This document shows, in pieces, positions 58,977-64,000 of a stretch of 64,000 nucleotides of DNA (its first letter is position 1; each line of letters starts with the position of its first letter). The notes below the pieces were generated by a model. It worked only from the letters and a program-made list of their open reading frames with translations. It was not told where the DNA came from and did not search any database. A program made the translations under genes and the position numbers. Source of the stretch: Prevotella sp. (lineage in GTDB: Bacteria > Bacteroidota > Bacteroidia > Bacteroidales > Bacteroidaceae). The stretch lies in the NCBI GenBank assembly GCA_017469955.1, contig JAFUFJ010000021.1, positions 20,236 to 84,235 on the forward strand. The letters run 5' to 3'.

Positions 58977-60524
58977 ATGCTTATCGATGAGTTAATTTTT
59001 CAAATTAAACGACAATTTACTTTCCCGCCAACCCATGAGCAAGAGGTCGCGATGAGGACGTTTTCCGAGTTTCTTTCCTGCCGAGACAACCGTTCATTGA
59101 TGATTCTTCGAGGGGCAGCAGGCACAGGAAAGACCACCTTGGCAGCATCGTTTGTGAAGATGCTTGCAGCCTTAAGACAGCGGGTAGTCTTGCTTGCGCC
59201 GACGGGAAGAGCTGCCAAAGTGCTCGCCTTGAACAGCGGACATCCGGCATACACCATACACAGTCACATCTACAGACAACAGCAATCTGACGGACTTCAG
59301 GGACGATTCTCCATCGATTTCAACAAACATTCCGACACGATCTTTTTCGTTGACGAGTCGTCAATGATAGCCAACGACGGACAAAACAGCATCTTCGGAT
59401 CGGGCTTTCTGCTCGATGATCTCGTACAATACGTCTATTCGGGACGCAATTGCCGGATGGTCATCATCGGCGACTACGCCCAGTTACCGCCTGTCGGCGA
59501 AGAAGAGTCACCCGCATTAAGCCCGACTTTCATGCGCGGATATGACCTTCAAGTGTTTGAATGCACCCTCTCCGAGGTGTTAAGACAGGCCGAAGAGAGC
59601 GGCATCCTCTGGAATGCTACGCGATTAAGAAACGGAAACTACCTGACCAACCTGGCAAAACAGACGGAGAATGCTGCCGATTCAACCAGCCATCTGCAGC
59701 TGTCGCTGCTGCCAAAAATCCGCTTTCACGGCTTTGCTGATATCGTAATGGTGCCAGGAAGCGAACTTATCGAGAGCTTAACGACAAGCTATGGCGAGGT
59801 AGGAACTGATGAAACCATCGTTATTACGAGAAGCAACAAGCGGGCAAACATCTACAATCAGGGCATCCGCAACACCGTTCTTTGGCGAGAAGACGAACTG
59901 TGTACGGGTGATTTGCTGCTGGTGGTGAAGAACAACTACAAGCATTCCATCCCTAATCCACAGCCCGGACAAGGCGCAAAGGACAGCATTCAGGAAACAA
60001 GCTCTAAGGATTCACAGCCATCAGCCTCGACGGAAATGAGTGGGTTTATTGCCAATGGCGACCGTTGTGTGGTGCAAAAGGTGCGCAACATGCATGAGAT
60101 GCACGGCTTCAAGTTTGCCAAACTATGGCTGCAATTCCCAGACTTCGACAACTATGAGATACAGGCTCTGACCCTGCTTGACACCCTTTCAACGGAAGCT
60201 CCGGCACTTACACGCGAACAACAGGAAAGCTTTTACCTCAAGGTCATGGAGGATTATGCCGATATTCCACAGAAGAAAGAACGGCTGAAACGGCTGAAAG
60301 AAGACAAATACTACAATGCCTTGCAGGTGAAATTTGCCTATGCCGTGACCTGCCACAAGGCCCAAGGCGGCCAATGGTCGCATGTATACGTCGATCAAGG
60401 ATTCATGAATGACGACATGCTTACGCCCGAATACATCCATTGGCTCTATACTGCCTTCACACGAGCTACCGAGAAACTGTTCCTTGTCAATTGGCCTCAA
60501 CAGCAGACAGATGAAGATAAATAG
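58977..60524 (+). CDS. RecD-like superfamily 1B DNA helicase
   Basis: ATP-dependent 5'-3' DNA helicase of 515 residues with Walker A GAAGTGKTT (46-54), motif II DESSMI, a motif III with GDYAQLPPVGEEESPA, and the C-terminal UvrD_C_2 segment AYAVTCHKAQGGQWSHVYVDQG with WLYTAFTRATEKLFLVNWP. It is shorter than exonuclease V RecD and has no RecB/RecC, so it is the stand-alone RecD2-like type. A SprT-like gene overlaps its 3' end by 14 nt. Confidence 0.92.
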   Translation: MLIDELIFQIKRQFTFPPTHEQEVAMRTFSEFLSCRDNRSLMILRGAAGTGKTTLAASFVKMLAALRQRVVLLAPTGRAAKVLALNSGHPAYTIHSHIYRQQQSDGLQGRFSIDFNKHSDTIFFVDESSMIANDGQNSIFGSGFLLDDLVQYVYSGRNCRMVIIGDYAQLPPVGEEESPALSPTFMRGYDLQVFECTLSEVLRQAEESGILWNATRLRNGNYLTNLAKQTENAADSTSHLQLSLLPKIRFHGFADIVMVPGSELIESLTTSYGEVGTDETIVITRSNKRANIYNQGIRNTVLWREDELCTGDLLLVVKNNYKHSIPNPQPGQGAKDSIQETSSKDSQPSASTEMSGFIANGDRCVVQKVRNMHEMHGFKFAKLWLQFPDFDNYEIQALTLLDTLSTEAPALTREQQESFYLKVMEDYADIPQKKERLKRLKEDKYYNALQVKFAYAVTCHKAQGGQWSHVYVDQGFMNDDMLTPEYIHWLYTAFTRATEKLFLVNWPQQQTDEDK

Positions 60525-61155
60525 CGAATGGATGCGCCGACAATTTGCGCAATTCAACAGGGATTACTTCGGGAACGGGCTGCCCGAACCGCGTCTTTCC
60601 ACATCAAAGGCCCGCACAAGGCTCGGCACTTTTTCGTGTAAAAAGCGCCGAAAGTTGCTGAGAACCGAGCTCTATGACTTCGCGATACGTCTCTCTACCT
60701 ATTATGAACAGACAGAAAGGGACTATCAAAACACGCTGCTTCACGAGATGATCCACTACAGTATTGCCTATACAGGGCTAAAGGACACGTCGCCACATGG
60801 GGTCGTTTTCCGAGGGATAATGGACAATCTCAATCGGAAATACGGCTGGGAAATCTCGGTAACGGGAAAGAAAACTGCCGTAGAACGCCCACGAACGATG
60901 AGCAGAAGTCTGCTGCTTGCCCTTATTACCCACGACAATCGTCGCATGCTAACGATAGTCAATCCTCGCTATGCCCGCAGCCTTGACGCCCGTCTGAAGC
61001 GTCATAGCGAGGTGAAAAGCTATCGCTGGTATACGACGACCAACAGTTTTTTTCTTGATTTTTCGAAGGTTCGCAGCCTTCGCGGACGCCTTGTCAGCCT
61101 TGCAGACTTCGCAAGACTGACCGACGATGCCATTCCTGTATCTCTTCTTCCTTAA
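60511..61155 (+). CDS. SprT-like zinc metalloprotease domain protein
   Basis: Protein of 214 residues with a SprT-type zincin: HEMIH at residues 78-82 (LLHEMIHYSIAYTG), the preceding LGTFSCKK strand and the DTSPHGVVFRGIMDNLN helix with the third His. In eukaryotes the SprT protease Spartan removes DNA-protein crosslinks; bacterial relatives are uncharacterised. The start at 60511 overlaps the helicase gene by 14 nt, so the pair is translationally coupled and probably acts together on DNA. Confidence 0.85.
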   Translation: MKINSEWMRRQFAQFNRDYFGNGLPEPRLSTSKARTRLGTFSCKKRRKLLRTELYDFAIRLSTYYEQTERDYQNTLLHEMIHYSIAYTGLKDTSPHGVVFRGIMDNLNRKYGWEISVTGKKTAVERPRTMSRSLLLALITHDNRRMLTIVNPRYARSLDARLKRHSEVKSYRWYTTTNSFFLDFSKVRSLRGRLVSLADFARLTDDAIPVSLLP

Positions 61156-61167
61156 CGACTTGACGGC

Positions 61168-61779
61168 TTATAGCAGGCGCCTGATGGCGTCGGCAACGGC
61201 TTTCATGTCGTCAGTAGGTTCGAATCGTGCCACTACCCGGCCCTTCTTGTCGACCAGAAACTTCGTGAAATTCCACTTGATGTCTGGGCTTTTTTCATAG
61301 TCGGGATCGGCATTCTTCAGCATTTTGTGCATCATTTGCCCGCGCTGACTGTCGCCAAAGCCATGGAAAGGCTGCTGGCTTTTCAGGTAGACAAACAAGG
61401 AATCGGCTCCGAGACCGTTGACTTCAACCTTGTCGAACTGGGCAAACCGTGTGCCATATGTGCCGGTACAAAATGCTGTTATCTCACGTATGTCTTCTGG
61501 AGCCTGGCCTCCGAACTGGTTGCATGGGAAGTCAAGCACCTCAAGACCCTGCTGGTGGAACTCCTCATAGAGCTGTTCCAAGTCGGCGTACTGTGGCGTA
61601 AATCCGCAGCGGGTGGCCGTGTTGACGATGATCATCACGTGCCCTTTGTACTGTTTCAGGCTGACTTCCTTGCCGTCGGCATCCTTCACTTTGAGTTGAT
61701 AGATGCGGGGGCGTCTGGCCTCGACCATCGCAACTCCTGCCGAGAGGAGCACGATCAGCAGTAGGATTCGCTTCATCAT
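61168..61779 (-). CDS. Exported glutathione peroxidase family thiol peroxidase
   Basis: Thiol peroxidase of 203 residues carrying an N-terminal signal peptide (MKRILLLIVLLSAGVAMVEA), so acting in the periplasm. The peroxidatic Cys58 lies in VNTATRCGF (a cysteine, not selenocysteine), followed by FPCNQFGGQ with Gln and the WNFTKFLVDKKG ending with Trp and Asn of the catalytic tetrad. Such enzymes usually use thioredoxin. ATGs at 61779 and 61776 are both possible. Confidence 0.93.
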   Translation of the reverse strand: MMKRILLLIVLLSAGVAMVEARRPRIYQLKVKDADGKEVSLKQYKGHVMIIVNTATRCGFTPQYADLEQLYEEFHQQGLEVLDFPCNQFGGQAPEDIREITAFCTGTYGTRFAQFDKVEVNGLGADSLFVYLKSQQPFHGFGDSQRGQMMHKMLKNADPDYEKSPDIKWNFTKFLVDKKGRVVARFEPTDDMKAVADAIRRLL

Positions 61780-61808
61780 AGCTTAGTGTTCTGTTGTTGA
61801 TTGGATGA

Positions 61809-63107
61809 TTAATATTCGGTTGTGGCCTCAAAAGAGGCTTCTGTCATGTCGAGAAACTTGTTCCAGTTCTTGTCAAGCTGATAGTTTGTGATCGAGCCTT
61901 GGCGCACATACAAGGTGCCTTCCTTATAAGAGCTCTTGGCAAACGAGCTGCTGCTGATCTTCGCAGGTGCCGCTCCCAGCACACAAACCTCCTTTAGGCT
62001 TGTGCAACTGGCAAAGGCATCGCCCCCGATCTTTTTCAAAGCACTGGGAAGAGCGATTCGCTTCAGGCTGCTACAGCCGGCAAACGTGTGGTTGCCGATG
62101 ATGCGAAGCGAGTTTGGAAGGCCAATTGTCTCGAGGTTTGTGCAGTTGCGCAACAGGCTGTTGGGCAGCTCTTGCAGGCCGTTGGGGATATTGATCTTGC
62201 GCAGGTTGCTGCAGTTGGCAAAGGCCGACGACTGCAGTTCACGGATGGAGTTGGGCAGACTGATGGAGTCGAGGCTTACGCATCCGTTGAAGGCATCATG
62301 GCGAATACTGTTTACCGACTTGGGTATCACCACCTCTTTCAGGCTCGAGCAGTCCATGAAGAACGAGGAGGGTATGCGTGCCATGCTGCCTGGAAGCTCG
62401 ACATTCTTCAGGCTTGAGCAGCCCGAAAACACCTTGTCGCCCCAGCTTTTGATGCCTGTCGGCAGCAGGATGGTCTCCAGAGAGGTGCAGTTTTCAAACA
62501 CATTGTTGCCGAAAGCGGTAAGTCCGGAGGGCAGAACGGCGTCTTTCAAGGCCGAGCAACCGCTGAAAGTACCGCTTGGAAGCGTTGTCAGGCCGGCGGG
62601 AAGCGTGATGGTCTCGAGCGACTTGCAGCCTTTGAACACGTCAGACTGCATCTTCACTATCGAGCGGGGAAGGTCGACTTCGGTCAGGCTTGCACAGCCT
62701 TCAAAGAGACTTGCAGGCAGTTCCTTGACCAGTCTCGGCACCGAGACGGCCTTCAAGCTTGAGCATCCTTTGAAAGCATTGGCTCCAATCTTGGATATTG
62801 ACTTCGGGATGACGACCGAAGTCACTCCCGAACAGCCCTGAAAGGCGTTCGAAGCAATGGCTTCCACATAGTAGGTCACGCTGTCGACGGTCACCTTCTC
62901 GGCAATCTCCACGTCGCCTTGATAGCCTTGAGGATGTCGGATGACGACGGCAGTCTGTTGCTTTGCCGCCAGCTGATAGCACACTCCGTCGACAACTGTC
63001 GCCCCATTGTTCTTCTTTTTCTGGGCTCCCCAGGCCGTTGTTGCAAACAAAAGTCCGAAGGCCAGCAGAGTAGTCATAGTTTTTGTCTTGATAGTCATAT
63101 CGCACAT
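61809..63107 (-). CDS. BspA-type leucine-rich repeat surface protein
   Basis: Secreted protein of 432 residues with a signal peptide (ending ATTAWGAQ) and about 13 TpLRR (LRR_5) repeats of 23 residues with the pattern AFxGCSSLKxVxxPxSVKxI, here for example NAFKGCSSLKAVSVP and SSFFMDCSSLKEVVIP. BspA-like proteins mediate adhesion to host proteins and other bacteria. No type IX sorting domain is evident at the C-terminus. A -7 box TAACTTTG (63135-63128) lies about 20 nt upstream. The integrative element at the right edge begins 440 bp further on. Confidence 0.92.
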   Translation of the reverse strand: MCDMTIKTKTMTTLLAFGLLFATTAWGAQKKKNNGATVVDGVCYQLAAKQQTAVVIRHPQGYQGDVEIAEKVTVDSVTYYVEAIASNAFQGCSGVTSVVIPKSISKIGANAFKGCSSLKAVSVPRLVKELPASLFEGCASLTEVDLPRSIVKMQSDVFKGCKSLETITLPAGLTTLPSGTFSGCSALKDAVLPSGLTAFGNNVFENCTSLETILLPTGIKSWGDKVFSGCSSLKNVELPGSMARIPSSFFMDCSSLKEVVIPKSVNSIRHDAFNGCVSLDSISLPNSIRELQSSAFANCSNLRKINIPNGLQELPNSLLRNCTNLETIGLPNSLRIIGNHTFAGCSSLKRIALPSALKKIGGDAFASCTSLKEVCVLGAAPAKISSSSFAKSSYKEGTLYVRQGSITNYQLDKNWNKFLDMTEASFEATTEY

Positions 63108-63127
63108 ATCTTTTTATTCAGTGCCGA

Positions 63128-63135
63128 CAAAGTTA
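63128..63135 (-). promoter_or_regulatory. -7 box TAACTTTG of the BspA-like gene
   Basis: Minus-strand TAnnTTTG 21 nt upstream of the start at 63107; a second copy lies at 63222-63215 within a palindrome. Confidence 0.6.
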
Positions 63136-63190
63136 CATAAAATTGAGCGCAGAACAAAAGAAATTCATTTCTTTTTTATGCCGAGACCCG

Positions 63191-63223
63191 GTAACTTCGC
63201 CGATTTCCTATCGGCAAAGTTAC
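63191..63223. repeat. Imperfect 33-bp palindrome near the integrase gene
   Basis: GTAACTTcGCCGAT (63191-63204) and ATCGGCaAAGTTAC (63210-63223) are complementary except at one position. Both halves resemble a TAACTTTG box. It may be an operator or an end site of the element starting at 63.5 kb. The rest of 63136-63547 holds no supported gene. Confidence 0.55.
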
Positions 63224-63547
63224 GAAAAAAGGTTGTAACAAACGAGGGATTTTGGAGAATTAACGCAAATCGGCCTAAAATAAAGGCAAGACGGGGAAAA
63301 ACGGGGAAGTCCAGAAATCGGGATTACGCAAATTTGGGAGGATTGAAGAAGAAGTTAGGTTGCCAAATCGTAACCCCGATAACCCGCCAAAAGCGAGTTA
63401 AACTTTGTTAAGTCACTACGCAATTTTGGGCAGAACGGCGCACCTCTCACCGCCCGTTTCGAGTTCTGCAAACTGCTATATTTTGCATAGCAATAGATTC
63501 CCGGAAAGATATTACTTTTGCAGCCCGAAATTAAAAAGGAATTAAGT

Positions 63548-64000
63548 ATGAGGAGTACATTCAAGATTTTGTTCTATGTGAACAAGAGTAAGGAGAAAGG
63601 GGGCATCGTGCCTGTCATGGGCCGAGTGACCATTAACGGCACACAGTCGCAGTTCAGTTGCAAACATAGCATTCCATTGGACATGTGGGACGTGAAGGGC
63701 AACTGTGCCAAGGGGCGTAGCAAGGAATCATTGCAGATAAACCGTGACCTCGACAACATCAAGGCGCAGATTATCAAGCACTACCAGCATCTGTCAGACC
63801 GTGAGGCATTCGTCACCGCTGAAATGGTGCGCAACGCCTATCAAGGTTTTGGCAGCGAATACGAGACTTTGCTGTCTGCTTTCGACAAGGATATTGCCAG
63901 TTTGAAGAAACGAGTAGGAAAGGACAGAGTCGCAAGCACGTTTTGGGCAATGCAGCGGTCAAGAAATGACGTGGAAGAGTTCATTAAGTTGCACTACCGC
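63548..64000 (+). CDS. Tyrosine recombinase of an integrative element, 3' end outside window
   Basis: N-terminal 151 residues of an integrase; the frame is open to the right edge. It begins MRSTFKILFYVNKSKEKGG, then VMGRVTINGTQSQFSCKHSIPLDMWDVKGN, the Arm-type DNA-binding domain of Bacteroidota conjugative transposon and ICE integrases, followed by the start of the SAM-like core-binding domain. The catalytic part is not in the window. Its position at the end of the conserved chromosomal genes suggests the left end of an integrated element. Confidence 0.88.
   Translation, partial: MRSTFKILFYVNKSKEKGGIVPVMGRVTINGTQSQFSCKHSIPLDMWDVKGNCAKGRSKESLQINRDLDNIKAQIIKHYQHLSDREAFVTAEMVRNAYQGFGSEYETLLSAFDKDIASLKKRVGKDRVASTFWAMQRSRNDVEEFIKLHYR

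Overview
The window looks like chromosomal DNA from a Bacteroidota species, most likely Prevotellaceae (Prevotella-like). The evidence is: many promoters of the Bacteroidota type (-7 box TAnnTTTG, sometimes with a -33 TTTG about 19 bp upstream); no strong Shine-Dalgarno sequences; lineage-typical genes (DUF3822-rsmD, parAB-DUF5683-mltD-RSH, DUF4250, a BspA-type leucine-rich repeat protein, a subtilase with a C-terminal domain like type IX secretion sorting domains); and CAZymes for plant or host glycans. No rRNA, confident tRNA, CRISPR array or IS element was seen.

Layout. 1-3.3 kb: nitrite ammonification (nrfA, cut at the left edge) with the ResB/CcsA cytochrome c maturation pair. 3.3-9.2 kb (minus): stomatin-like QmcA with NfeD, a membrane coiled-coil HTH protein, an M48 lipoprotein protease and the secreted subtilase. 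9.4-12.1 kb (plus): PrsW-like protease, SlyD, chorismate synthase, then a probable small RNA. 12.9-14.8 kb: SGNH hydrolase and GH43. 14.8-21.8 kb: a five-gene tripartite ABC efflux operon (YbhFGRS-like plus TolC) divergent from an AraC regulator. 22.1-24.7 kb: pyrK-pyrD and an XRE regulator, followed by an unusually A+T-rich gene desert. 25.7-29.3 kb: holA, an orphan HsdR-N nuclease-like protein, a LMW phosphatase, a small secreted protein behind a highly structured leader, and a DUF4250 pair. 29.5-30.5 kb: an orphan tyrosine recombinase. 30.7-42.9 kb: surE-lpxB (minus), then parA-parB-DUF5683-mltD-RSH-tricorn-like protease (plus). 43.1-45.2 kb: a GH110-like beta-helix enzyme and a MerR regulator. 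45.9-49.4 kb: a sigma factor fused to a membrane span and extracytoplasmic domains, with an M16-like pseudopeptidase and a secreted TonB-C-terminal-like protein. 49.7-56.6 kb: alaS, then GH127, aldo/keto reductase and a GH43-like enzyme. 56.9-63.1 kb: rsmD, DUF3822, two small membrane proteins, a RecD-like helicase with a SprT-like protease, a periplasmic glutathione peroxidase and the BspA-like protein. From 63.5 kb a second integrase starts and runs off the right edge, probably the end of an integrative element.

The two most interesting signals are (i) the operon at 45858-49417, which looks like a single-polypeptide trans-envelope sigma switch, and (ii) several families of dispersed palindromic intergenic repeats. 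One of these, found at three loci, consists of 13-bp dyads GTAYGnnnCRTAC repeated at exactly 22-bp spacing, always beyond the 3' ends of genes.
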